From Bog-532 sp963742865 (GTDB taxonomy: Bacteria > Actinomycetota > Actinomycetes > Streptosporangiales > Streptosporangiaceae): 64,000 nucleotides of DNA. Position 1 is the first letter of the stretch, and the number at the start of each line of letters is the position of its first letter. The notes below the pieces were generated by a model. That model ran no database searches. It was not told the DNA's origin and was given only the letters and a program-made list of their open reading frames with translations. Shown in pieces: positions 56,161-64,000 of the stretch. Location: positions 62,001-126,000 of the forward strand of contig CAVUNW010000043.1 in NCBI GenBank assembly GCA_963742865.1, written 5' to 3'. Made by a program: the position numbers and the translations under genes.

Positions 56161-56201
56161 AAGGGGTGGCCGGCGGCTCGCCCGTCGGCCACCCCTTTTT
56201 T
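56161..56201 (+). terminator. Rho-independent terminator
   Basis: AAGGGGTGGCCG (56161-56172), 13-nt loop, CGGCCACCCCTT (56186-56197), followed by a T-run to 56201. It serves the membrane protein ending at 56138. A genuine U-tract is uncommon in this window. Confidence 0.9.
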
Positions 56202-56227
56202 ATGGCCGTTTTTAATGGCCAGCGCAG

Positions 56228-58198
56228 TCATGTCCGGTAGAGCTCATCGATGAGATCCGCGTAGCTGGTGTGGATGACACGGCGCCGGAGCTTCAGGGTC
56301 GGGGTGACCTCGCCGGTCGCGCTGGTCCACTCGTGCGGCAGCAGGCGCCAGCGCTTGATCTGCTGAACCCGTGACAGGCGTGCGTTCGCGGCCGCGACCG
56401 CCGCACCGACGGCGGCGAGCACGTCCGGGTCCGCGGCCAGATCAGCCAGCGGCGCGTCCCCGAGCCCGTGCGCTCCCGCCCAGGCGCGCGCCGCGTCGCT
56501 GTCCATCGTGAGCAGGGCGACGATGTACGGGCGCCCGTCGCCGTAGCAGAGCGCCTGGCCGATCAGGGCGCTCTCGGTCAGCAGGCCTTCGACGGCGGCC
56601 GGCGCGATGTTCTCCCCGCCGGCAGTGATGATCATTTCCTTCTTCCGCCCGGTGATCGACAGGAAGCCGTCGTCGTCGAGCGCGCCGATGTCGCCGGTGT
56701 GCAGCCACCCCTCGGCGTCGATCAGCTCGGCGGTCGCATCCGGCAGGTTGAGGTAGCCGGGCGTGGTCAGCGGACCGCGCGCGAGCACCTCACCGTCGTC
56801 GGCGATGCGGACCTCGATCCCCGGCAGCGGCCGCCCGACCGTGCCCAGCTTGAAGCAGCCGGGCGTGTTAGAGGTGAAGGCCCCGGTCGTCTCGGTCATC
56901 CCGTATACGTCGAGGATGGGCAGCCCGAGGCTGGCGAAGAACGTCGTGACCTCCGCGGGCAGCGGCGCCGCGGCGCTGGTGCCGTTGGCTACCGCACCCA
57001 GCCCGGCGAGCGAGCGGATGGGCTGCAGCACCTGCGCGTCGGCCTGCCGGAACGCCTCGGCCAGCTCGGCGGGGGCGGCCCGGCCCATCTGCGTGCCCTC
57101 GATGTAACGGCGGCCGACGTCCATGGCCCGCTCGATCGCCGCGCGACGGCCCGGGTCCAGTTCGGCGGCCAGCCCCGCCTTGATCGCGGCCTGGATCTTC
57201 TCCCACACGCGGGGCACGCCGAAGAACCCGGTCGGCCGGACCACGCTGGTGGCCGCGGCCAGCGCGGTGGCGTCATGGCAGAAGTAGACGTGGCCGCCGT
57301 AGGCGATGGCCAGGTAGATGCTGTACATCCGTTCCGCGATGTGCGCGAGCGGCAGGTACGACACCCACCTTGTCGGTTCCGGCTCTTCGCCGGGCCCGGC
57401 CGCCGGATCGGGGGGCGGGCGCAGGATCCCGCCGGGTTCGACGGCGCCGCCGACGGTCTCCGCCACGGCGGCCGTCTCGTACAGCACGTTGCGGTGGGTG
57501 ATCCGCACCCCCTTCGGTTTGCCGGTCGTCCCGGAGGTGTAGAGCACGGTCACCGCGTCGTCGGGGCGCAGCGACGCGACCCGCCGGGCCACAGCCTCCG
57601 GGTCGGCGGCCAGCCGCCGCTCGCCCAGGACCGCGAACTCGTCCCAGCTCAGGTAGGGCTTACCGGCCGGGCAGGCGGCCGGATCCCGGACGATGATCTT
57701 CTTCAGCCCGGGGAGGCTGGCCAGCACCGGCCGCCACAGCGCGAGCTCGCGCTCACCGTCGAGCACCGCGATCCTGGCGTCGCAGTCGCTGGCGGTGTAG
57801 GCGATCTGCTCGGGCGCGAGCGTGGCGTAGAGGGTGACGGGCACCCCCGCCGCGTGCACGGCCGCCTGGTCGGCGAGCCAGTGCTCGGTGCGGTTCGGCA
57901 GCATGAGCGCGACCCGCTCGCCGGGCGCCAGGCCGAGGGCCTCGAACGAGGCCGCGAGCCGCAGGACCCGGTCCCGCGCCTGCGGCCAGGTCAGCGTCTG
58001 CCAGCCGTCGTCCTGCGGCGGTACCGCTCCCGGAGCCGCCCGTTGAGAATGTTCATCACGATCGCGGCCCTGGGCCGGCTAAGACAGCGCCGGGCGGCCG
58101 GCGAACTCCCGGGCCGCCAGTTCGAGCAGCCCGCAGATGGTCTGGCCCTCGATGGCGCGGGCGATCTGAGCCCGCTGCGTCAGGATCTCCGCGTCCAA
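56228..58198 (-). CDS. Long-chain acyl-CoA synthetase (AMP-binding), interrupted by in-frame TAG
   Basis: Activates fatty acids as acyl-CoA. P-loop motif TVLYTSGTTGKPKG, A5-like YGMTETTG, GYLNLPDATAELIDAEGWLHTGDIG and the catalytic-Lys region (CEGS-like, VQQIKRWRLLPHEW) are all present. The open frame from ATG 57904 lacks about 98 N-terminal residues. Upstream in the same frame the expected N-terminus is readable (DAEILTQRAQIARAIEGQT from a TTG at 58198, then WQTLTWPQARDRVLRLAASFEALGLAPGERVAL), interrupted only by TAG at 58079-58081, where a Trp codon (TGG) would fit. Either a sequencing error or a nonsense mutation. Confidence 0.86.
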
Positions 58199-58540
58199 CC
58201 GACGACCTCCGGCGCCTCGGCGGGCCCGCCGGCACCGTCACCAGCGGCCCCACGCGCCGCTACCGGGCGCTGAGCTTTTTGTACGCCCCGCCACCGCGCC
58301 CGCACAAGCCCCGCGCCTGCTCCTCGCCCTCGGCCTCTCGGCGGCGCGGGGCCACGGCCGGGCCGATCGTGGTAACCTCGCGTGGTCTTGGGGGAGGACG
58401 CCGGAGGGTCCAGGTGCCAGGTCAATGATGGGCAACGTTCCGGCCGTGCCTGGCGCGCAGCGATTCCCCGCTGAGGACGCCGGGGCGCCGGCCCCGCAGG
58501 CGCCCGGTGGCGCCCGTCCCCGGCCCTGCTGGCCATCATC
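58199..58540. other. Divergent gap between acyl-CoA synthetase and GT39-like gene
   Basis: About 340 bp. It holds the promoters of both genes and possibly an N-terminal extension of the GT39-like gene: an ATG at 58425 opens MMGNVPAVPGAQRF in a frame that would join at RPRP-ALLAIIVTTAL if one base near 58520 is wrong. No other feature is seen. Confidence 0.4.
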
Positions 58541-60073
58541 GTGACCACCGCGCTCGCGCTGGCACTGCGGCTGTGGCAGCTGACCATGCATGGCTACCTG
58601 CTCGGGGTGACCGAATACGACGACGGTGTCTACTTCGGCAGCGCGGTCCGCCTGATCCACGGCGCGGTCCCGTACCGGGACTTCATCACCGTGCAGCCGC
58701 CCGGGGTCATGCTGCTGATGACACCGGTGGCGCTGCTCGCCGGGCCGCTCGGAACGGCCAAGGCGCTGGCCATCGGCCGGGTGCTGACCGCCTTCGCCGG
58801 GGCGGGCGGGGTGACGCTCACCGGGCTGCTCATCCGTCGTCACGGCGTGCTCGCGATCACGGCGGCCTGCGGTTTCCTGGCCGTCTACCCCGACGGGGCG
58901 TACGCCGCGCACACCGTGCTGATTGAGCCGTGGCTGGTGCTGTTCTGCCTGGCCGGCGCGCTGGCGGTGATGGACGGCGACCACCTGACCAGCAGCTGGC
59001 GGCGGCTCGCCGTGGGCGGGGCCGCGTTCGGGTTCGCCGGGGTCTGCAAGGCGTGGGCGGTCATCCCGGTCCTGGTCCTGCTGGTCCTGCTCCTGCTGCC
59101 GCCCGGTGTGCGCCAGGCGCCGTGGCGCGTGCTCGTCTTTCTCGGGGGCACGGTGGCCGGCTTCGCGCTGCCGGTGCTCCCCTTCGCGATCCTGGCGCCG
59201 CACGCGTTCTACAACAGCGTGATCGTGGCCCAGTGGTCCCGCACGGACGACGTCCGTATCCCGCTGTCGTTCCGGCTGTCGAGCATGATCGGGTTCAGTC
59301 ACGGCCCGGCTCTGTCTCATGTGCTGCTGCTCGCGGTGGTGTGCGGGGTCGCGGCGGTGGCCGCCGGTGCCTCGCTGCTGGCGACGCTGGCCAGCCGCCA
59401 GCCTCCGCCGCCGCTGGAGACCTTCGCCCTCGTCAGCGGGGCACTGGTGGTGGTCGCCTTCCTGTGGCCGGCCGATTACTACTACCACTACGCCGCGTTC
59501 CTGGGCCCGTTCATGGCCCTGTCGGTGGTCCTGCCCATCTCGCGGCTGCTCCGGACGGGGCGGCCGCTCCGGACGGATCTGGCCCGCCCGGCGCCGCGGG
59601 CCGTGTACACGGTCGCCGTGGCGGCCACAGCCGCCGTCGTCCTGGTGCTGGCGGTGCTGCAGGGACGGACCCAGCCCGACCCCAACTACCACGGGGTCGC
59701 GGACGCGATCGTGGCCGACGAGCAGATCATCCCGGCGGGCTCGTGCGTGGTCGCCGACGCCGTCTCGTACACGATTGCCGCCAACCGGTTCACTTCCCGC
59801 GTGCCCGGCTGCCCGGCCATGGTCGACACCATCGGCACCGACTACACGCTGTCGCACGGCCGGAACGGCCTGAACGGCGCGGGCAGCGTGCCCGCCGTGC
59901 GCCAGGTGTGGCTCTCGGCGCTGTCGCACGCGCAGTACGTATGGCTCTCCGGGCTCTACCAGCGGCGAATCCCGTGGACGCGCCCGATCGTGTCGTATTT
60001 CTCGGCTAACTTCCGGCTGATCCGCACCGATGCGTCGGGCCGCGTCTATCAGCGGATCAGTGGACAGCCCTGA
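58541..60073 (+). CDS. GT-C/GT39-like membrane glycosyltransferase
   Basis: 510 residues from GTG 58541, with about ten TM helices. The first extracytoplasmic loop TEYDDGVYFGSAVRLIHGAVPYRDFITVQPPG has the acidic catalytic Asp and QPPG of ArnT/PMT-like family 39 glycosyltransferases that use polyprenyl-phosphate sugars. The C-terminal soluble part (ADEQIIPAGSCVVADAVSYTIAANRF) contains two cysteines. Acceptor unknown (envelope glycan or protein). A PCMT-like gene starts 48 bp downstream. Confidence 0.85.
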   Translation: MTTALALALRLWQLTMHGYLLGVTEYDDGVYFGSAVRLIHGAVPYRDFITVQPPGVMLLMTPVALLAGPLGTAKALAIGRVLTAFAGAGGVTLTGLLIRRHGVLAITAACGFLAVYPDGAYAAHTVLIEPWLVLFCLAGALAVMDGDHLTSSWRRLAVGGAAFGFAGVCKAWAVIPVLVLLVLLLLPPGVRQAPWRVLVFLGGTVAGFALPVLPFAILAPHAFYNSVIVAQWSRTDDVRIPLSFRLSSMIGFSHGPALSHVLLLAVVCGVAAVAAGASLLATLASRQPPPPLETFALVSGALVVVAFLWPADYYYHYAAFLGPFMALSVVLPISRLLRTGRPLRTDLARPAPRAVYTVAVAATAAVVLVLAVLQGRTQPDPNYHGVADAIVADEQIIPAGSCVVADAVSYTIAANRFTSRVPGCPAMVDTIGTDYTLSHGRNGLNGAGSVPAVRQVWLSALSHAQYVWLSGLYQRRIPWTRPIVSYFSANFRLIRTDASGRVYQRISGQP

Positions 60074-60121
60074 GTGGAACGGGTAAAAGTGGACGGCCCT
60101 ACGTGGATAACCCTTGATTAA

Positions 60122-61377
60122 GTGGATAACGCTGAGCTGAGCGCGATGCGGGACCGCATGGTCACTAAGGTGATCAACAGCGGCCGCCCGGTCAGCGACG
60201 CGGTCGTCCAGGCGATGCGCTCGGTACCGCGGCACCTGTTCCTGCCCGAACTGGAACCCGGGCAGGCGTACCGCAATGAGGCCATCGTGACCCGGCGCAG
60301 CGCGGAGGGCCAGCCCACCAGTTCCTCGTCCCAGCCGACGATCATGGCGTACATGCTGGATCAGCTGGACGTCGCCCCCGGTCAGCGGGTCCTGGAGATC
60401 GGCGCCGGCACCGGGTACAACGCGGCGCTGCTCCAGCATCTGGTGGGCGCCGAGGGCACCGTGGTCACGGTGGATCTCGACGCGGACGTCGCCCGGCAGG
60501 CCGCGGCGCACCTGACCGAGGCCGGCTATCCGGGCGTCACCGTAGTTCCGGGCGACGGAGCGGCGGGATACCCGCCCGGAGCCCCGTACGACCGGGTGAT
60601 CGCCACGGTCGGGGTCAGTGACCTGGCGCCCGCCTGGCTTGATCAGCTTGCTCCCGGCGGCCGGATCGTCGTGCCCCTCGACCTGCGGGGATCGCAGCGT
60701 TCGGTGGCGTTCGAACGGGACGGCGCGTCCTGGCAGAGCCGTTCGGTGGTGCCGTGCGGGTTCATGCGCATGCGGGGGACGCTCGCTGGTCCCGAACGGA
60801 CCCAGGTGACCCATGACGACCAGGAACTGGCTCTCGTCATCCCGGGCGGCCAGGACGTTGACATCGTGGCCGTCGCCCGCGCGCTGGCGGAGCCGGCCGG
60901 ACCCCCGCCGAGCGCGCCACCCGGGTCACGGCGGGCCCGGGACAGCTATTCGACGGGCTGGGGTTCTGGCTGGCCCTGAACGAGCCGCGCTGGGGCCTGC
61001 TCAGTGAGCCGGCGCAGTCCTCCTGCGGCATGCTGGCCCGGGCGCCGGTCCTGCTGGCGGACCGGCGGTTCACCGCGGGGATCTTCGGCGACGGCGGTTT
61101 CGCCGTGCTGGCCCGCCCGGCCCCATGGCCCGCCGCGGGGGAGCCATCTGGTCCGGCTGCGCCGGCGTTCCAGCTCAGCGTGCTCGGTTACGGCCCGGCC
61201 GGCCCCGGCCTGGCCGCCGAGCTGGCCAGTACGGTCGAGGCCTGGGCGGTGGCGGGCCGCCCGGGCGCCGCCCGCTTCGGCATCAGCGCCTATCCCCGCG
61301 CCACCGGCGAGCCGGTCCCCCCCGTGGGAGCCGTCATCGAGCGCCCGCACACCACGTTCGTCGTCCGTCCCGTCTGA
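60122..61377 (+). CDS. Protein-L-isoaspartate O-methyltransferase-like protein (frame broken near 60910)
   Basis: From GTG 60122. Typical PCMT N-terminus (PVSDAVVQAMRSVPRHLFLP), substrate loop SSSSQPTIMAYMLDQL, SAM motif LEIGAGTGYNAALL, then VTVDLDADVARQAAAHL and GGRIVVPLDLRG. After about residue 262 the frame shifts to TAGPGQLFDGLGFWLALNEP and continues MLARAPVLLADRRFTAG to 61377. This gives the extra C-terminal domain of about 150 residues found in long actinobacterial PCMT-like proteins. Repair of isoaspartate is the family reaction, but the long form may have other targets. Confidence 0.85.
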
Positions 61378-61424
61378 TTACCGGGTCGGCTCCCTCCCCA
61401 GCCGGCGTCGCCTAGTTTGGAGCC

Positions 61425-62033
61425 ATGAACGCCGAGCCGACGAGCCAGCTGGAAACCGAGCAGAAGTACGACGCCGATCTGGGATTCACCATGCCGGACT
61501 TTGGCACGCTGCCGGGATGGTCGGTCACGGGCCCGGAGCGTTACGAGCTGTCCGCCACCTACTTCGACACCGAGGATCAGCGGCTGGCCGCCAACCGCGT
61601 CACGCTCCGGCGGCGTACCGGCGGGACCGACGAAGCCTGGCACCTCAAGCTCCCGCTCCGGCCCGGAACCCGGCGCGAGGTGCACCTGCCGCTGAGCGAG
61701 GGCACCGATACGGTGCCGGCCCAGATGCAGGACATGGTGGCCGATCTCACCGGCGGGAACGCGCTGCACCCGATCGCCCGGCTCGACACCAGCCGAACGG
61801 TCCGCCGGCTGACCGGGGCGGACGGCCAGGTGCTGGCCGAGGTGGCCGATGACGAGGTGACCGCGCGCCGCCTGCACCCCGACGGAAGCCCGATGAGGTG
61901 GCACGAGATCGAGGTCGAGCTGGTTTCCGGGCCGCCTGCGGTGCTCGAGACGGCCGGGAAGCTGCTCCGGGAGGCCGGGGCGCGCCCGTCGGCGTCCGCG
62001 TCCAAGCTGGGCCGCCTGCTCGCCGCGGGCTGA
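61425..62033 (+). CDS. CYTH-domain phosphatase-like protein
   Basis: 202 residues forming a single triphosphate-tunnel (CYTH) domain. The N-terminal ETEQKYD is a variant of the ExExK metal motif. Internal RVTLRRRTGG, WHLKLPLRPGTRREVHLPL and MRWHEIEVELVSG supply the Arg/Lys/Glu tunnel residues, and the protein ends KLGRLLAAG. Many actinobacterial homologues carry a C-terminal CHAD domain; here it is absent and the gene stops cleanly. Predicted Mg-dependent hydrolysis of inorganic triphosphate or binding of polyphosphate/nucleotides. Confidence 0.9.
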   Translation: MNAEPTSQLETEQKYDADLGFTMPDFGTLPGWSVTGPERYELSATYFDTEDQRLAANRVTLRRRTGGTDEAWHLKLPLRPGTRREVHLPLSEGTDTVPAQMQDMVADLTGGNALHPIARLDTSRTVRRLTGADGQVLAEVADDEVTARRLHPDGSPMRWHEIEVELVSGPPAVLETAGKLLREAGARPSASASKLGRLLAAG

Positions 62034-62126
62034 CCGCGGCAGAGGTAGCGCAGAGCTGGCGTCCAGGGACCGGTCAGCGCCCGGCCGTTCAATGAACGCG
62101 TGGCACAACAAGGCGGGAAGGCACCG

Positions 62127-63077
62127 ATGGCTGCTGAAGACCGCGACACGGCGTCCGCGGGATGGACGGCGCTCGGCTGCTGGGTGCACCTCGTGGTGAC
62201 CGAGCCCGGGGCGCTCGCGGCGGCCCGCTCGATGCTCGAGGCCGACCTCGCGGATCTGGACGTCGCGTGCAGCCGGTTCCGGGCCGATTCCGAGCTGGTC
62301 GCGCTCGACCATGCCGGCGGCCGGGCGGTCCGGCTCAGCCCGCTGCTCGCCAGCGCCGTGGCCGTGGCCCTGCGCGCGGCCGAACTGACCGACGGCGACG
62401 TCGACCCGACGGTCGGGGAAGCTATCGCGGCCGCCGGGTACGACCGCGACTTCAGCCTCGTCCCGCCGGATGGGCCGCCCCTGAACCTCGTCGTCAGGGC
62501 CGTCCCCGGATGGCGGCAGGTGCACCTGGACCTCACCTCGCGGACCCTGGCCATGCCGCCCGGGACACGCCTGGACCTCGGGGCGACCGCCAAGGCGTGG
62601 GCCGCCGATCGCGCCGCCGCCCGCATCGCCGCGGAGCTTGGCTGCGGTGTGCTCGTCGGGCTGGGCGGTGACATCGCCGTCGCCGGGCCGGCCCCGGAGG
62701 CCGGGTGGCGGATCCGCGTGCAGGACGTCACGGGGCGCCCGGAAGAGGTTCCCGACGGGCCGTCCACGGTCGTGGCGATCACCAGCGGAGGGCTGGCAAC
62801 CTCCAGCACCACCGCCCGGCGCTGGCGCCGCGGCGGCAGCGTCCTGCACCACATCCTGGACCCGCGTACCGGCCTGCCGCCGGCCCCGGTCTGGCGGACG
62901 ATTTCGGTAACCGCCGCGACGTGCGCGGACGCGAACGCGGCCAGCACCGCGGCCATTATCCGCGGCGGCGAGGCGGCGGGCTGGCTGGCGGCGACCGGGC
63001 TGCCGGCCCGGCTGGTGGACGTCAGCGGCGAGGTCGAAACGATCGCCGGCTGGCCTGCCGAAGCCATGGCCCGCTGA
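62127..63077 (+). CDS. apbE: FAD:protein FMN transferase (ApbE)
   Basis: Transfers FMN from FAD to Thr/Ser of target flavoproteins; it may be cytosolic here, since no signal peptide or lipobox is seen. 316 residues from ATG 62127 (GTG 62100 is open too). Motifs: SRFRADSEL, LDLGATAKAWAADRAA (FAD/Mg region), GLGGDIAV, and HHILDPRTGLP with the DAxAST-like DANAASTAAI. The transfer target (NqrC/RnfG- or FMN-binding-domain protein) is not in the window. Confidence 0.92.
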   Translation: MAAEDRDTASAGWTALGCWVHLVVTEPGALAAARSMLEADLADLDVACSRFRADSELVALDHAGGRAVRLSPLLASAVAVALRAAELTDGDVDPTVGEAIAAAGYDRDFSLVPPDGPPLNLVVRAVPGWRQVHLDLTSRTLAMPPGTRLDLGATAKAWAADRAAARIAAELGCGVLVGLGGDIAVAGPAPEAGWRIRVQDVTGRPEEVPDGPSTVVAITSGGLATSSTTARRWRRGGSVLHHILDPRTGLPPAPVWRTISVTAATCADANAASTAAIIRGGEAAGWLAATGLPARLVDVSGEVETIAGWPAEAMAR

Positions 63078-63308
63078 GGCTGCGCTCCTGGGGCCCGGCC
63101 GGCACCGGCCGCTACTCCCCTGGGCCCGGCAGCCACGGGCTCAGAGGAAATTCATACGGCATGCTGAAGTTCCGCTGCGGCCCGTCAGACATTCTCAGGA
63201 AAAGTGTTAGGGAATACAGAGGGGACACATATGCCGCGGGCCTGAGGGCCGGCCGCACGGCCACGGCATACTGAAAACCCAGCCGAGCAAATCTGATGAT
63301 GGATGGCC
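63078..63308. other. Intergenic region before the response regulator
   Basis: 230 bp; no gene or strong hairpin found. It contains promoter-like AT-richer sequence (63195-63225). Confidence 0.4.
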
Positions 63309-64000
63309 ATGAATACTCCGCAGACCCCGGCCGCCGCCAAGGTGCAGACCGCTGTCCGGCGGCCTGACGGCAGCGCGATCCGCGTGCTCGTCGTGGACGA
63401 CGAGCCGAGCCTCGCCGAACTGCTGGGCAGCGTGCTGCGTTACGAGGGCTGGGAGACCCGCACGGCCGGGACCGGAACCGAGGCGGTCAGCGTCGCGCGC
63501 GAGTTCCAGCCCGATGCGGTCATCCTCGACATCATGCTGCCGGACTTCGACGGTCTCGAGGTCCTCCGCAGGCTCCGCACGGAGATCCCGGACATCTGCG
63601 TGCTGTTCCTGACCGCCCGGGACGCGGTCGAAGATCGCATCGCCGGGATCACGGCGGGCGGCGACGACTACGTGACCAAGCCGTTCAGCCTGGAGGAGGT
63701 GCTCGCCCGGCTCCGGGGACTGCTGCGGCGCGCCGACCTCACCCGCACCCACAGCGAGGGCTCGCTGGCCGTCGCCGACCTGACGATGGACGAGGACGCG
63801 CGTGAAGTCCGCCGGGACGGTGAGCTGATCGAGCTGACCGCCACCGAATTCGAGCTGCTCCGGTTCCTGATGCGGAACCCGCGCCGGGTGCTGTCCAAGG
63901 CCCAGATCCTCGACCGGGTCTGGAACTACGACTTCGGCGGCCAGGCGCACGTCGTCGAGCTGTACATCAGTTATCTCCGCAAGAAGATCGACGCCGGGCG
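63309..64000 (+). CDS. OmpR/PhoB-family response regulator, 3' end outside window
   Basis: 230 codons visible from ATG 63309. The receiver domain has VLVVDDEPSLAELL (acidic pocket), the phosphorylated Asp in AVILDIMLPDFDG, the conserved Thr in VLFLTARDA and Lys in VTKPFSLEEV. The winged-helix effector domain is almost complete (LTATEFELLRFLMRNPRRVLSKAQILDRVWNYDF...VVELYISYLRKKID). The length and WNYDFGG element resemble the TcrA/TrcR-like actinobacterial branch. A sensor kinase is expected just beyond the window end. Confidence 0.93.
   Translation, partial: MNTPQTPAAAKVQTAVRRPDGSAIRVLVVDDEPSLAELLGSVLRYEGWETRTAGTGTEAVSVAREFQPDAVILDIMLPDFDGLEVLRRLRTEIPDICVLFLTARDAVEDRIAGITAGGDDYVTKPFSLEEVLARLRGLLRRADLTRTHSEGSLAVADLTMDEDAREVRRDGELIELTATEFELLRFLMRNPRRVLSKAQILDRVWNYDFGGQAHVVELYISYLRKKIDAG

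Noticed and set aside
58238..60814. 858-codon minus-strand open frame over the GT39-like and PCMT genes
   Set aside because: Antisense shadow; both plus-strand genes have recognisable motifs in the same interval.

Overview
The window is high-GC (mostly near 70% by eye), densely packed DNA with many GTG starts and stop/start overlaps. Its gene families (PAC2, DUF6457, DUF2752/RDD, MsiK-type ATPase, DHA2 MFS pumps beside TetR/MarR genes, Trypco1 with CHAT) are typical of Actinomycetota. I cannot fix the genus; a Streptosporangiales- or Streptomyces-like soil actinomycete fits. A striking property of the sequence is that about a dozen otherwise well conserved genes are broken by one-base shifts, usually in short G/C runs. 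This looks more like uncorrected long-read assembly error than mass gene decay, so most broken genes are described here as full-length families with the break position given.

Layout. 1-7.1 kb: an SDR fragment, lgt, a PadR-regulated ABC efflux operon with a perfect operator palindrome, and a DUF2079 membrane protein. 7.1-12.7 kb: O-methyltransferase with GNAT, LacI and MarR genes divergent from a 14-TM MFS pump, and a broken EamA-type transporter flanked by a short direct repeat. 12.4-21.5 kb: ArsR-type regulator with a coupled small protein, a very large GH38 alpha-mannosidase with five frame breaks, an SDR, and an MFS/TetR divergent pair with two operators. 21.5-29.4 kb: Lrp regulator, MsiK-like sugar ATPase, a 110-bp tandem repeat, PAC2 protein, M24 peptidase, 5'-3' exonuclease, an RHH/PIN toxin-antitoxin pair and an ArsB-like permease. 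29.6-38.8 kb: an unrecognised gene, gene remnants, DUF6457, a CDF metal exporter, DUF2752/RDD membrane proteins, a PPOX flavoprotein, MFS, a 2-hydroxyacid dehydrogenase and mobA-moaA.

38.8-46.3 kb is the most unusual part. A kelch lipoprotein contains a perfect 891-bp in-frame duplication. Next comes an AT-richer island carrying a Trypco1 gene and a CHAT protease-TPR-transmembrane gene, then an XRE regulator with three overlapping mini-ORFs. The Trypco1/CHAT pair looks like a predicted proteolytic conflict (immunity or suicide) module. 46.3-55.3 kb holds the selenocysteine decoding set (tRNA-Sec, selA, selB), interrupted by a GH13 enzyme, a LysM membrane protein and a long 11-residue-repeat secreted protein. 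55.3-64 kb: a membrane protein, an acyl-CoA synthetase with an in-frame amber codon, a GT39-like glycosyltransferase, an isoaspartyl-type methyltransferase, CYTH, ApbE and the start of an OmpR-family response regulator.

Functional links (inference): MoaA, MobA and DUF6457 together with the Sec machinery suggest the cell makes a molybdenum/selenocysteine enzyme such as formate dehydrogenase, encoded outside this window. The MsiK-like ATPase, GH38 and GH13 genes point to oligosaccharide use.
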